Assembly: GCF_032854445.1 (NCBI RefSeq)
Contig: NC_088296.1
Coordinates: 24,189,604 to 24,253,603 of the forward strand
Origin: Liolophura sinensis
Taxonomy: Eukaryota > Mollusca > Polyplacophora > Chitonida > Chitonidae
Length of the DNA stretch: 64,000 bases
Direction: 5' to 3'
How positions within the stretch are numbered: position 1 is the first letter of the stretch; each line of letters opens with the position of its first letter. The notes under the pieces are model-generated. The model had not been told where the DNA came from. It ran no database searches and saw only the letters and a list, made by a program, of their open reading frames with translations. The position numbers and the translations under genes were made by a program. Positions 24,451 to 36,419 of this stretch are shown here, in pieces.

Positions 24451-25396
24451 CTGTGCAAAGTTAAAAATAATGTAATACTTGAAATGCTACTTCAGTAAAA
24501 ATGCTCTTAATGACAAATTCACCAATAATTAATGTAACTACACCTGTTAATACGGGGAATATAAAAACAATACGAATGTGAGCTATTTTGGTGGCGTATA
24601 AGGAATTGGAAATGCGCTTTGTACATGCTGGCCTGAAATAAGTAAACTACAGGGCCTGTTTATTTCTGTTGCCATGCTACTGATTTTCCAGTTCGCTGTT
24701 TGTATTCACTATGTCTATGTGTCTGTATGTCAAGGGCGCTCATACACACTGGTCTCATTTTCCACATTCGTCAAACGCAAGAACACTTTTCTTCGCTGCA
24801 TATTGTCACCATACAATATTCATCCAGGTCAAAAGTTAGATTTAATGAACAGTAGATTAATAAGAAACTTATGTCAAGCGGATGTTTTATATTCATGGAT
24901 ATGTTTTGGCTTTAATAGCTTAATAACCTTATACATAACAAAATGCACGGCAATTCTTATCGAAAAGACTCATATTATGGTTTTAAAACTGTACGTAAAT
25001 GTACGATGATTTTTTTTTTTTTCTAAGTTTGCAGATGGCTGAAATATTTCCAGGGGTTTTTCAAGAAGTAAAAGTCATTTAAATATGCCAGAGCTCTAAG
25101 TATAATACATTGCCTGTCTAAGAACTAACGCCGTAAAAGGTCATTAAGTAACGTAACTTACATCGCCGGTCTATAAGAACTGGTTATAAAATATGCGTCG
25201 TCCGTCTAAAGATGGACGTTTAAAACATTTACACTTATTGTATTCTGTGTAGAGCATTTTTCTTAGTTTGGGCCATTGGGTTTGGTGTCTAGTACAGGTC
25301 TTAAAATACAAAGTGCAGTTGTCACAAAAGTAAACTGCATGACAAAGCACCTGTCGTCAAGTTTTGTGGCAGGCCTCACATCAGTACTTCACGTAC

Positions 25397-25495
25397 CTTA
25401 TCCTGTGCATTGACATCAGCACCCTCCTCCAGCAGGAAGCGAACAACATCTACATTGTTTTCCTGAGCTGCATACTGCAAAGGGGTCCACCCAAC
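25397..25495 (-). CDS. Ankyrin repeat exon, right family (exon E14)
   Basis: VGWTPLQYAAQENNVDVV, then LLEEGADVNAQDK; 33 codons. The first residue is V instead of D. The open frame continues backwards through the acceptor into the intron for about 80 codons, which is a chance property of this intron and is seen in several copies. Acceptor TTGCACAG, donor AAG|GTACGTGA. Confidence 0.85.
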
Positions 25496-26029
25496 CTGTG
25501 CAAAGTGAAAAAAATGTAATACTTGAACTGCAACTTCAGTAAAACTGCTATGAATGACAAATTGACTAATATTTAATGTAGCTACACCTGGTAATACAGG
25601 GAATGTAAACATAATACAAATGTGAGCTATTGTGGTGGCGTATAAGACATTTGAAGTGCGCTTTGCACCTGCTGGCTTGGTGTAAATAAAGTGTAATTTT
25701 CGAATTCGCCGTTTGAAATGACTATGTCTGTATGTTTGTATATCACAGGCACTCATACACACTGCATGGTGTTATTTTCTATAGTCGTCAAACGGAAAAC
25801 CACTTTTCTTCGCTGTATAATGTCACAATGTAACATTTATCCAAGTCACAAGATTGATTTAGTAAACAGTGAATTAAAACAAACTCATATCAAGCGGCTG
25901 TTATATATTTATGGACATGTTTTAGCTCCATTAGCTTCATGAACTTTTACAAAACAAAATTATCAGCAATTCTTATCGAAAAGACTCATGTTATGGTTTT
26001 AAAACCTTTCTAAGTACTAAGTATGCTGC

Positions 26030-26695
26030 CAACTGCGCAAAGCTAAGCAAACTGGATAGGAGGCCCAGTTTTTCCTTTCGTCCATCAGAAAACAACTCCA
26101 TCTGCATATTAACCCTTGAGACATCTTGCCTAATTTACTGTTGGGATAGTGTGCACTCACAATTTTACCTCTTAAGAGAGAATATCTTGAGATCTATTAA
26201 ACAACGTTTTGGGTGGAACGCTCTGGAAGTATTTGGTGTATCCCTAGACAGTCTTCTACAAATGACAGTTACGTGTTCATTTCAAGGACCTTTGGACAGT
26301 ACAGTCAAGCCTTTGTCAAGTTCTATGAAAATGCCACTAAACTAGCACTCATGTAAGATTTTTCTAATTTATCCATGTTACAAGTCATGTTACCTGATGC
26401 CCACCGCTCGCCCTAGAATGTTCCACGAACCTTATGTTCTCACGATACCAAGGATCCAGAGTCATCATCAAAACAATGGATTAGCTCTGAGTTCTCCATA
26501 GCATAGAATCGTCTTTATCGAAAAATGCTACATCCAGTAGGAAATAATTTGCTTCAGGTCCCATTCAGTTAATGTATTCATGGAACAAGTACATTTGAAT
26601 GAAGTAGTTTAGCAGTCTCCAATTATTCAGTGGCATAAACCTTATGTGATGTCATTGTTTACAATATAGCCAGAAAGGGCCACTAAAACAGCCAG
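26030..26695. repeat. P block copy 3 (host of a SINE1)
   Basis: The plus-strand frame 26151-26345 keeps the FGWNALEVFGVSLDSLLQ segment. The minus-strand frame keeps MLWRTQS but has TGG where other copies have the TGA after LDP, plus two new stops. Its right edge is interrupted by the SINE1 at 26696. Confidence 0.72.
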
Positions 26696-26964
26696 AGGGG
26701 GCCTCCGTGGCTCAGTTGGTTAGCGCGCTAGAGCAGCATAATGACCCAGGAGCCTCTCACCAATGCGGTCGCTGTGAGTTCAAGTCCAGTTCATGCTGGC
26801 TTCCTCTCCGGCCGAAAGTGGGAATGTTTCCAGCAACCTGCGGATAGTCGTGGGTTTTCCCCAGGCTCTGCCTGGTTTCCTCCCACCATAATGCTGGCCG
26901 CCGTCGTATAAGTGAAATATTCTTGAGTACGGCGTAAAGCACCAATCAAATAATTAAAATAAAT
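26696..26964 (+). mobile_element. SINE1 (tRNA-derived) with target-site duplication
   Basis: Head has a perfect A box (tggctcagttgg) and a B-box-like gagttcaagtcc; the body ends in the aagtgaaatattcttgag motif and an A-rich tail. Flanked by aaaacagccag (26685-26695) and aaaacagacag (26965-26975). Paralogous P blocks at 22850 and 37078 show the empty site. Non-autonomous; needs a LINE for mobility. The minus-strand frame 26757-26945 lies inside it and is not a gene. Confidence 0.9.
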
Positions 26965-28507
26965 AAAACAGACAGTGTTTTAAAAGGCGTTTAATAAATT
27001 TTAAAAATTTGAAAACCTAAATTGTTTCTTTAGAATAAAAACTTCATAGTGTGTGTTCGTCTTGTTTTCCATAACTTTACAGTAGACATTTACACTGTGC
27101 AAAGTGTATTACAAACTAGTTTGTTCGACAATCTTTGTGTTTGGCGGGGACTTCCAACTTCCAGTATTCTTGAATGAAAGTCAAAACCATGATCAAGGGT
27201 TTGCTATGACGTAGTTTTCAGACATGTAGATCTCAGGTAAGGAAATGACACGAACGCTTACCTACATCAGCTAATTATCTTAACTCAATGCAATAAGGGG
27301 TGTAAATAAAAAGTACACACCAAAGCATTTAAACCCTTGCTTAACTGTGATCAACCCAGAAAAAACCTTAAAAATCTTGCATGTAAACGGACACGTCAAG
27401 CGAATATTCACCTACTAGAGCACAAGAAATGTGGACTGCTGTATTATTATTTTTTTTTTGGCTTCAACGTTTTATATAAACCATCCTTTTAAATTGGTCT
27501 TATTAAAGTATTAACTGAGGGTTCACGATATACTGACTTTTCTCTTGCTTTTTGTAATTTGTGCAAAGCCTTATACATGTTAAAAGGTGATTATTCATTA
27601 TATGAAAATGTGTTAGAAAGCTACCATTGCAGGAAGGCTGTCACGTCTTAATTTACTTCTACTGATCCTGTAAACATGTTGATATTTTATCAGTTTGAAT
27701 AAAGACCTGAGCGTGTAAGAGTTGTTGACATTTGTATGCGGCTGGAAACGGGCAGAAGCGTGTTCACTTCATTGCTCAATGTACTGATTTTCCAGTTCGC
27801 CTTTTATATTCACTATGTCTATGTGTCTGTATATCACAGGCACTGATACACACCGGCTTTGTTTTCCACAGTCGTCAAACGCAAAAACACTTTTCTTCGC
27901 TGTATAATGTCACCATATAATATTTATCCAAGTCAAAAGTTGGTTTAATGAACAGTAGATTGATAAGAAACTTATGTCAAGTGGATGTTTTATATTCATT
28001 GATATCTTTTGGTTTTAATAGCTTAAAAACCTTATACACAACAAAATACTCGGCAATTCTTATCGAAAAGACTCATATTATAGTTTTAAAACCGTACGTA
28101 AATTTACGCTGTTTTTTTTTTATTTTTTTTTAAGTTCTCAGAAGGGTGAAATATTTCCAGGGGCTTTGAAGAAGTGAAAGGCATTGAAATGTGTCCGAGC
28201 TCTAACTAAAATACTGTGCCTGCCCAAGAAATAACACAGTAAAATTTCATTAAGTAACGTAACTTACATCGCCGTTCTATAAAAAACAGATCATAAAGTA
28301 TGCGTCGTCATTCCAAAGATATAAGTTTGAAATATTCACACTTATTTTATCCTGTGTAGAGCATTTTTCTTAGTTGGGGCCATTGGGTTTGGTGTCTAGT
28401 ACACGTCTTGAAATACAAAGTGCAGTTGTCACGTACGTAAACTGCATGACAAAGCACAATCTCCCGTCAAGTTATGTGGCCGTGCTCCTGTCAGTATATA
28501 ACGTAAC

Positions 28508-28589
28508 CTACCCTGTACATTGATATCAGCACATGAACAACATCTACATTGATTTCCTGAGCTGCATAGTGCAAAGGGGTCCATCGATT
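28508..28589 (-). pseudogene. Decayed ankyrin exon, right family (E15)
   Basis: NRWTPLHYAAQEINVDVV is readable, then a 17-base deletion removes the LLEKG segment and shifts the frame. The acceptor has changed from CAG to TCG. The donor GT (GTTACGT) remains. Cannot be spliced in as a repeat. Confidence 0.75.
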
Positions 28590-29450
28590 CGATGCAAAGT
28601 AAAAATAACGAAATACTAAAAATGCTGCTTTAGTAAAATGCTCTTAAAGGCAAAGACAAGTAAAATGAAAGTAGTGCAAGATTTGCTTTGGCGCAGTTTT
28701 CAGACATGTAAATTTGAGGTAAAGAAATGACATGAACGTTTACCTACCTCAGGTAATCTACCTTAACTCTCTATACTAGTGGGTGTAAATAAAAAAGTAC
28801 ACGCCTAAGGAATTAAACTATTGATTAACTCTTATATATGTGTACGTCCACGGAATATTCAACTAAAAGTGTAAAAGAAATGAAGACAATAGGTGGACTG
28901 CGGAATTTTCATTGCTTCATCAGCAATGTAAAACATCCTTTCAACATCCTAAATTTATCTTATTGAATTATTAACTGGTAGTTTACAATATACTGATGTT
29001 TCTCTTGGCCTTTCAATTTTGCGCAAAACTTTATACATGTTGTAAGCTGATTTTCATTTTATAATAATGTGTGAGAAAGCTATAATTGCAGAAAGGCTAT
29101 CACGTCTTAATTTACTTCTGCTGATCCTAGAAACATTTTCATATTTTATGAATTTAAAAAAAGACCTGAGCGTGTAAGGCCTTGTTGACATTTATATGCG
29201 GATTAAAATGGACGGAAGCGTGTTCATTTTACTTCTCAATTCTCTGTTTTTCAACTTCGCCTTTTGTATTCACTATCTCTGATGGACGTTTGAAATATTA
29301 ACACTTATTATATTCTGTGTAGAGCATTTTTCTTAGTTTGGGCAAGTAGGTTTGGTGCTTAGTATAGGTTTTAAAACACAACGTGCAGTTGTCCAGAGAA
29401 CCATCTCTCGTCAAGTTTTGTGGGTGGCCTAACATTAGTATATCACATAC

Positions 29451-29549
29451 CTTATCCTGTACACTGACATCAGCACCCTTCTCCAGCAGGAAACGAACGA
29501 CATCTACACTGTTTTCCCGGGCTGCAATGTGCAAAGGGGTCCACCCATC
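29451..29549 (-). CDS. Ankyrin repeat exon, right family (exon E16)
   Basis: DGWTPLHIAARENSVDVV, then LLEKGADVSVQDK; 33 codons, with all framework residues of the repeat present. Acceptor TTGCACAG; the donor is GTATGTGA. The flanking introns are shared with 33277 and 38278. Confidence 0.87.
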
Positions 29550-30362
29550 CTGTGCAAAGTTAAAATAATGTAATACTTGAACGGCTACTTCAGTAAAACT
29601 GCTATGTATGACAAATTGACTAATAAAAAATGTAGCTACACCTGTTAATACGGGGAATATAAAAACAATACGAATGTGAGCTATTTTGGTTGAAATAGCT
29701 ATTGGAAATGCGCTTTGTACTTGCTGGCCTCAATTCCTACAGTCGTCAAAGGGAAAAACACTTTTCTTCGCTGTAAAATTTCAACATATGACATTTATCC
29801 AAGTCAAAACTTTGATAAAGTAAACAGTAGGTTTAAAAAAATACTCACGTGGATGATTTATATTTATGAGTATGTTTTGACTTTAATAGCCTAGTAACCT
29901 TTCACTCAACAAAATTCTCAGCAATTCTTATCGAAAACACTCATATTATGGTTTTAAAACCGTACGTGGTTTATCGCTCATTTCTTTCTAAATTTGCAGA
30001 AGGCTGAAATATTTCCAGGGGATTTTAAGAAGTAAAAGTCATTAAAATGTACCCGAACTCTAACTAAAATACAGTGCCTGCCCAAGAACTAAGGCGGTAA
30101 AAAGCCATTAAGTAAAGTTACTTACATCGCCGTTCTATAAGAACTGGTTATAAAATATGCGTCGACCTTCTAAAGATGGAAATTGAAATATTCACACTTA
30201 TTATATTCTCTGTAGAGCATTTTTCTTAGCTTGGGCCTGTGGGTTTGGTGCTTAGTACAGGTGTTGAGATACAACGTGCAGCTGTCACGTCAGTAAACTG
30301 CATGACAAAGCGCCATTTATCGTTTAGTTTTATGTCCGACCTCACATCAGTATGTCACGTAC

Positions 30363-30461
30363 TTTATTCTGGTCATTGACATCAGCACACTTCTCCAGCA
30401 GGAAGCTAACAACCTCTACATTTTTTTTCTGAGCTGCAATGTGCAAAGGGGTCCACCCATC
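30363..30461 (-). CDS. Ankyrin repeat exon, right family (exon E17)
   Basis: DGWTPLHIAAQKKNVEVV, then LLEKCADVNDQNK; 33 codons. Cysteine replaces the loop glycine at 25. The exon ends AATAAA before the donor GTACGTGA. The neighbouring exon 29451 is only 0.9 kb away, among the shortest intervals in the array. Confidence 0.85.
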
Positions 30462-30935
30462 CTGTGCAAAGTAATCATAATGTAATACTTGAACTGCAAC
30501 TTTAGTAAAAATGCTATGAATGACAAATTGACTAATAATTAATGTAGCTACACCTTTTAATACAGGGAAGGTAAAAACAATAGAAATGTGGGCCATTGTG
30601 GTGGCGTAAAAAACATTTGAAGTGTGCTTTGTACTTGCTGGCTTGGCGTAAGTAAACTACACAGCCTGTTCATTTCTATTCTCAGTGTACTGATTTTCCA
30701 ATTTACCTTTTGAAATCACTAGGTCTATGTGTCTGTATATCACAGGCACTCATACACACTGCATGGTGTGATTTTCTACAGTCGTCAAAGAGAAAACCAC
30801 TTTTCTTCGCTCAATAATGTCACAATGTAACATTTATCCAAGTCAAAAGTTGGATTTATTGAACAGAAGATTAAAATAAACCTATATCCAGCGGCTGTTT
30901 TATACTGATGGATATGTTTTGCCTCCATTAGCATT

Positions 30936-31370
30936 AGTCAAGTCTTTGTCAAGTCCTATAAAAATGCCACTGAACTAGCAGTCATGTAAGATTTTTCTAA
31001 TTTATCCATGTTCCGAGTCCTCCTGCCAGATGTTGCCTGAATTTTCCTGATGTCCACCTCTCGCCTTACAATGTTCAACGAACAGTATGTTCTCGCAACA
31101 TCAAGGATCCAGAGTCATCATGAAAACAATGAATGAGTTCTGTCTTCTCCATAGCATAGGAACGTCTTTATCAAAGAATGCTACATCCATTAGGAGATAA
31201 TTTGTTTTAGCTTCCATTCAGTTAATGTATTGATGGAGCAAGTGCATGTTAATGTAGTAGTTTAGCAGTCTCAAATTATCAACTGGCAAGAACCCTATGT
31301 GATGTCATCGTTTACAATATCGTCAGAAAGGACCACTAAGACAGCCAGTGTTTTAAAAGCCGTAGAATAG
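30936..31370. repeat. P block copy 4 (right half only)
   Basis: Begins at the agtcaagtctttgtcaag motif and continues through the ggatccagagtcat segment; the left half with the FGWNAL frame is missing. It lies directly beside a full copy at 31413, so two P blocks are in tandem here. Confidence 0.7.
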
Positions 31371-31412
31371 ATTATGAAAATTTGAAAAAAAATTATTTTG
31401 TCTGACATACTC

Positions 31413-32060
31413 TTTGATAGGAGGCCCAGTTTTTCCTTTCGTCCATCAGAAAACAACTGCATCTGCATAATAACCCTTGAGACTTCTTGCCTAATTTACT
31501 GTTGGGATAGTGTGCACTCACAATTTTACCTCTTAAGAGAGAATATCTTGAGATCTGTTAAACAACGTTTCGGGTGGAACGCTCTGGATGTGGTTGGTGT
31601 ATCCCTGGACAATCTACTACAAGTGACAGTTACTTGTTGATCACAAGGACCTTTGGACAGCACAGTCAACGCTTCATACTACCACTGAACTAGCAGTCAT
31701 GTGACATTTCTCTAGTTTGTCCATGCTCAAGTCCTGTTACCTAATGTCCACCGCTCGAGGTAGAATGTTTCACGAACCTTACCTCATTCTTCTCGCGATA
31801 TCAAGGATCCAGAGTCATTATCAAAACAATGAATGAGCTCTGGTTTCTCCATAGCATAGGATCGTCTTCATCAAAGAATGCTACATCCATTAAGAAATAA
31901 TTTGCATCAGCTTCCATTCTGTTAATGTATTTATGGAACAAGTGCATTTTAATGTAGTAGTTTGGCAGTCTCCAATTATCCAGTGGCAAAAACCCTATGT
32001 GATGTCATTGTTTACAATATGGTCAGAAAGGGCCACTGAAAGAGCCAGAATTTAAAAAAC
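31413..32060. repeat. P block copy 5 (best preserved)
   Basis: Both frames are open: plus 31398-31640 with RFGWNALDVVGVSLDNL, and minus 31801-31989 with NWRLPNYYIKMHLF, DVAFFDEDDPMLWRNQ and IMTLDP before a stop. Downstream of that stop on the minus strand, GAATGAG is followed by GTAAGG, a donor-like site. The minus frame looks like real protein (acidic and aromatic clusters shared by several copies), but I do not recognise the family. It could be a relic of a transposon or of a lost exon of the host gene. Confidence 0.65.
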
Positions 32061-32206
32061 CGTTCAATATATTATGAAAATTCGAAATTTCTTGTTTTTT
32101 TTAACATTACAGTAGACATTTACACTCTGCAAAGAGTATTAAGGATTAATTTAGTCTATAATATTTGTGTTTTGCGGCTACTTATATATGAGTATTCATT
32201 CCTGTG

Positions 32207-32285
32207 CAAAGGAAAAATAATGCAATTCTTGAAATGCTACTTCAGTAAAAATTCTCTCAATGGCAAAGTCACGTATAATGGACCT
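32207..32285 (-). pseudogene. Exon-less ankyrin acceptor relic 3
   Basis: Duplicate of the relic at 19861: cctgtgcaaagg and the acceptor-side flank without an exon on its left. Confidence 0.6.
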
Positions 32286-33276
32286 GATCAAAGGTTTGCT
32301 ATGACGTAGTTTTCGGGCATGTAGATCTCAGGTAAGGAAATGACACGAAACTTTACTTACCTCAGATAATCTATCTAACTCGCTGAAATAATTTGCGTGA
32401 ATAAAATAATTACACACCAGAGAAATTAAACTATTAATGCACTGTTATCAACTGAGGCGAAAACCTTGAAAATCTTACAAGTAAATGTACTGGCCAACCG
32501 ATTATTCACCTAAATGTGTACAAGAAATGGAGACAAAATGTGGACTGTTAAATTTTCTTTCCTTCATCAATAATATAAACCATCCTTTTAAATTGGTCTC
32601 CGTAAATTAAACACAAAATGCTGACTTTTCTCTTGCTTTTTGTAAGCAATGCTTTATACATGTTAAAAGGTGATTATTCATTTGATGAAAACGTGTTAGG
32701 AAGCTACCATTGCAGAAAGGCTATCACGTCTTAGTTTACTTCTACTGATCCTATAAACATGTTCATATTTTGTGAGTTCAAATACAGACCTGGCGTTGCT
32801 GACATATATAGGCGGCTGGAAATGGGCAGAGGCGTGTTCATTTTATTGCTCAGTGTACTGATTTTCCAGTTCGCCTTTTGTAAACACAATGTCAATGTGT
32901 CTGTATATCTCAGGCACTCATAGACACTGGCCTTATTTTCTACAGTCGTCAAACGGAAAAACACTTTTCTTCGCTGTATAATGACACCATACAGCATTTA
33001 TCCAAGTCTAAAGTTTGATTTAGTGAACAGTAGATTAAAATAAACTCATGTCAAGCGGCTGTTTTATATTCATGGATATGTCTTGGCTTTAATAGCTTAA
33101 TAACACTATACACAACAAAATACTCAGCAATTATTATATTCTGTGTAGAGCATTTTTCTTAGTTTGGGCCAGTGGGTTTGGTGCTTAGTATAGATTTTAA
33201 AACACAACGTGCAGTTGTCCAGAGAACCATCTCTCGTCAAGTTTTGTGGGTGGCCTAACATTAGTATATCACGTAC

Positions 33277-33375
33277 CTTATTTTGTGCACTGACATCAGC
33301 ACCCTTCTCCAGCAGGAAACGAACAACATCTTCATTGTTTTCCCCAGCTGCAATGTGCAAAGGGGTCCACCCATA
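33277..33375 (-). CDS. Ankyrin repeat exon, right family (exon E18)
   Basis: YGWTPLHIAAGENNEDVV, then LLEKGADVSAQNK; 33 codons. Tyrosine at position 1. Acceptor TTGCACAG, donor AAG|GTACGTGA. Absent from the paralogous segment at 20517, where a deletion removed it together with 34269. Confidence 0.87.
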
Positions 33376-34268
33376 CTGTGCAAAGTAAAAATAATGTAAT
33401 ACTTGAACGGCTACTTCAGTAAAAATGCTATTAATGACAAATTGACTCATAATTAATGTAGCTACACCTGTTAATACGGGAAATATAAAAACAATACGAA
33501 TGTGAGCTTTTTTGGTGGCGTAAAAATATAAGCGTTAAGTCCGACATTCCTATAAGGCATTGGAAATGCGCTTTGTACTAGCTGGGCTGGAATATGTAAA
33601 CTACAGGGCCTGTTCATTTCTGTTGCCATGCTACTGATTTTCCAGTTCGCTTTTTGTATTCACTATGTCTATTTATCTGTATATCACAGGCACACATACA
33701 CACTGGCCTCATTTCCTACAGTCGTCAAACGGAAAAACACTTTTCTTCGCTGTATAATGTCATCACACAAAATTTATCCAAAGCAAAGGTTTGATTAAGT
33801 GAACAGTAGATTAAAATAAACTCATGTCAATCAGATGTTTTATATTCATGGATATGTTTTGGCTTTAATAGCTTAATAACCTTATACACAACAAAATACT
33901 CAACAAGTTCGCAGATGGGTGAAATATTACCAGATGTTTTGAAGAAGTCAAAGGCATTAAAATGTGCCCGAGCTCTAACTGTGCCTGCCGAAGAACTAAC
34001 ACGGTAAAATAGTAATAAGTAACGTAACTTACATCGCCGTTCTACAAAAAAGAGATAAAGTATGCCTCGTCATTCCAAAGATGGAAGTTTGAAATATTCA
34101 CACATATTATATCCTGTGTGGAGCATTTTTCTTAGTTGGGGCCATTGGGTTTTTGCCCTAGTATAGGCCTTGAAATACAAAGTGCAGTTGTCACAAAAGT
34201 AAACTGCATGAGAAAGCACCATCTCCCGTCAAGTTATGTGGCCGTCCTCCTGTCAGTATATAACGTAC

Positions 34269-34367
34269 CTCATTCTGTACATTGATATCAGCACCCTTCT
34301 CCAGCAGCAAACAAACAACATCTACATTGTTTTTCCCAGCTGCATAGAGCAAAGAGGTCCACCCATC
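34269..34367 (-). CDS. Ankyrin repeat exon, right family (exon E19)
   Basis: DGWTSLLYAAGKNNVDVV, then LLEKGADINVQNE; 33 codons. Serine replaces proline in the TPL motif, and the exon ends GAG like the beta type. Acceptor TTGCACAG, donor GTACGTTA. Confidence 0.85.
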
Positions 34368-35771
34368 CTGTGCAAAGTAAACATAATGTAAAACTTGAAA
34401 AGCTACTTTAGTAGAAATGTTCTTAATGCCAAAGTCACGTATAATGAATCTGATCAAAGGTTTGCTATGACGTTGTTTTCAAGCATGTAGATCTCAGGCA
34501 AGGGAATGACACGAAACTTTACCTTTCTCGGCTAATCTACCTTAACTCGCTATATTAATGGGTGTAAAAAAAAAAGTACACACAAGAGCAATTAAACTAT
34601 TCATTAACTCTTATTAACTAAGCCGAAAATCGTGAAGATCTTACATGTAAACGTACAGGTCAACCGAATATTCACCTAATAGCGTACAAGAAATGGAGAC
34701 AAAATGTGGACTTTTGAATTTTCTTTCCTTCATGAGCAATGCAAACCATCCTTTTAAATTGATCTTATTAAATTATTAACTGGGAGCTCACGATATACTG
34801 ACGTTTTTCTTGGTTTTGCAATTTTGCGCAAATCCTTATACATGTTATGAGCTGATTTTCATTTTATAAAGATGAGTGAGAAAGCTTTAATTGCAGAAAG
34901 GCTATCACGTCTTAATTTTCTTCTACTAATCTATAAAAAAATGTTCATATTTTATGAGTTGGAATAAAGACCTGAGCGTGTAAGGCGTTGTTGGCATTTG
35001 CATGCGGCTGGAAATGGGCAGAAGCGTGTTCATTTCACTTCTCAATGTACTGGCTTTCCAGTTCACCTTTTGTATTCTCTATGTCGATATATCTGTATTT
35101 CACAGGCACACATACACACTATGCTTTTTTCTACAGCTGCCAAGCGGAAAAACGCTTTTCTCAACTGTATAACGTGAGAGTGTAACACTTAAGTTAATCT
35201 ACAGTTGATTTAATGAACTGCAGTTAAAAATAAACTCAGGTCAAGCGGCTGTTTTATATTCATGGGTACGATTTGACATTGATAGCTTTTGGCTTTGATA
35301 GCCGAATAGGAATATAGACGAAAAATAGTCAGCAATTAATATTAAAAAGACTCACATTATAAGTTTTAAATCAGTAGATAGATTTTCACTATTTTTTAAA
35401 AGTTTGTAGGTTGATGAAATTTTGTCAGGGCTTTTTGGAGAAAATGAAGTCATTAAAATCTGACCGAGCTCTAAATAAATACTCTGCCTACTCAAGAACT
35501 AACACTCTAAAATATCATTAAATTACGTAAGTTACATCTGCGGACTACAGAAAGACGTTATAAAATATGCATCGTTTTTCTAAAGATGAAAGTTTGAAAT
35601 ATATACACTTATACCCTATGTGGAGCAAACTTATTTACTTGCAGATTTGGCGCACAATACAGGTCTTGAAATTCAAGGCTCAATTTACACGTGATTTAAA
35701 GAAGTTAACATTGCACAATCTGCCCTAAACCTCACATCACATCACCGGCTTCACATCAGTACATCACGTTC

Positions 35772-35870
35772 TACACTCTCTACATTGACATCAGCACCTT
35801 TCTCCAGCAAGAAAGGAACAATCTCTACATTGTTTTCCTGAGCTGAATACTGCAAAGGAGTCCGCCCATC
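35772..35870 (-). CDS. Ankyrin repeat exon with lost splice donor (E20)
   Basis: DGRTPLQYSAQENNVEIV, then LLEKGADVNVESV; 33 open codons. At the donor the bases are GA (35771-35770) where the duplicate at 21518 has GT: a single T-to-A change on the coding strand. A GT three bases upstream, inside the last codon, could remove one codon and keep frame, but its context (GTAGAA) is weak. The acceptor ends AAAG. The alanine pair is SA here. Probably skipped or inactive. Confidence 0.75.
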
Positions 35871-36419
35871 CTTTGCAAAGTAAACAATATAATACCTAAA
35901 ATGCTACTTCGGTAAAAATGCAATGAATGACAAATTGACTAATAATTAATGTAGCTACACCTGTTAACACGAGGAATGTAAAAATAATGCAAATGTGAGC
36001 TAATGTGGTGGCGTATTAGACATTTGGGGTGTGCTTTGTACTTGCTGGCTTGGCGTAAGAAATATACAGAGCCTGTTCATTTCTGTTCCCAGTGTACTGA
36101 TTTTCGAATTCTCCTTTTGAAATCACTATGCCTATGTGTTTGAATATCACAGGCACTCATACACACTGCATAGTGTTATTTTCTACAGTCGTCAAACGGA
36201 AAACCACTTTTATTCGCTGTATAATGTCACAATGTAACATTTATCGAAGTCAAAAGTTGAAATTAGTGAACAGTAGATTAAATTAAACCTATGTCAAGCG
36301 GCTGTTTTATATTTATTTATATGTTGTGGCTTCATTAGCTTAATGGATTTATACATAACATAATGCTCAGCAATTCTTATCGAAAAGACTCATACTATGG
36401 TTTTAAAACGGTTCTACAT

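Larger units (their letters stand above)
31413..36340. repeat. Segmental duplication, long copy
   Basis: Partner of 19080-22100. It retains the 1,638 bases 32869-34506, with the ankyrin exons at 33277 and 34269, and about 230 bases near 35400-35570 that the other copy lacks. Confidence 0.8.

Noticed and set aside
25376-25762. A single 128-codon minus-strand gene
   Set aside because: Only the last third is ankyrin. The rest reads through a conserved intron and the CAG acceptor, and the same intron is interrupted by stops in paralogs.
31398-31640. Plus-strand open frame containing FGWNALDVVGVSLDNLLQV as a gene
   Set aside because: Near-identical frames occur only in the 19 kb and 26 kb P blocks, and other P blocks break it with indels. 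No start context, no domain; treated as part of a repeat.
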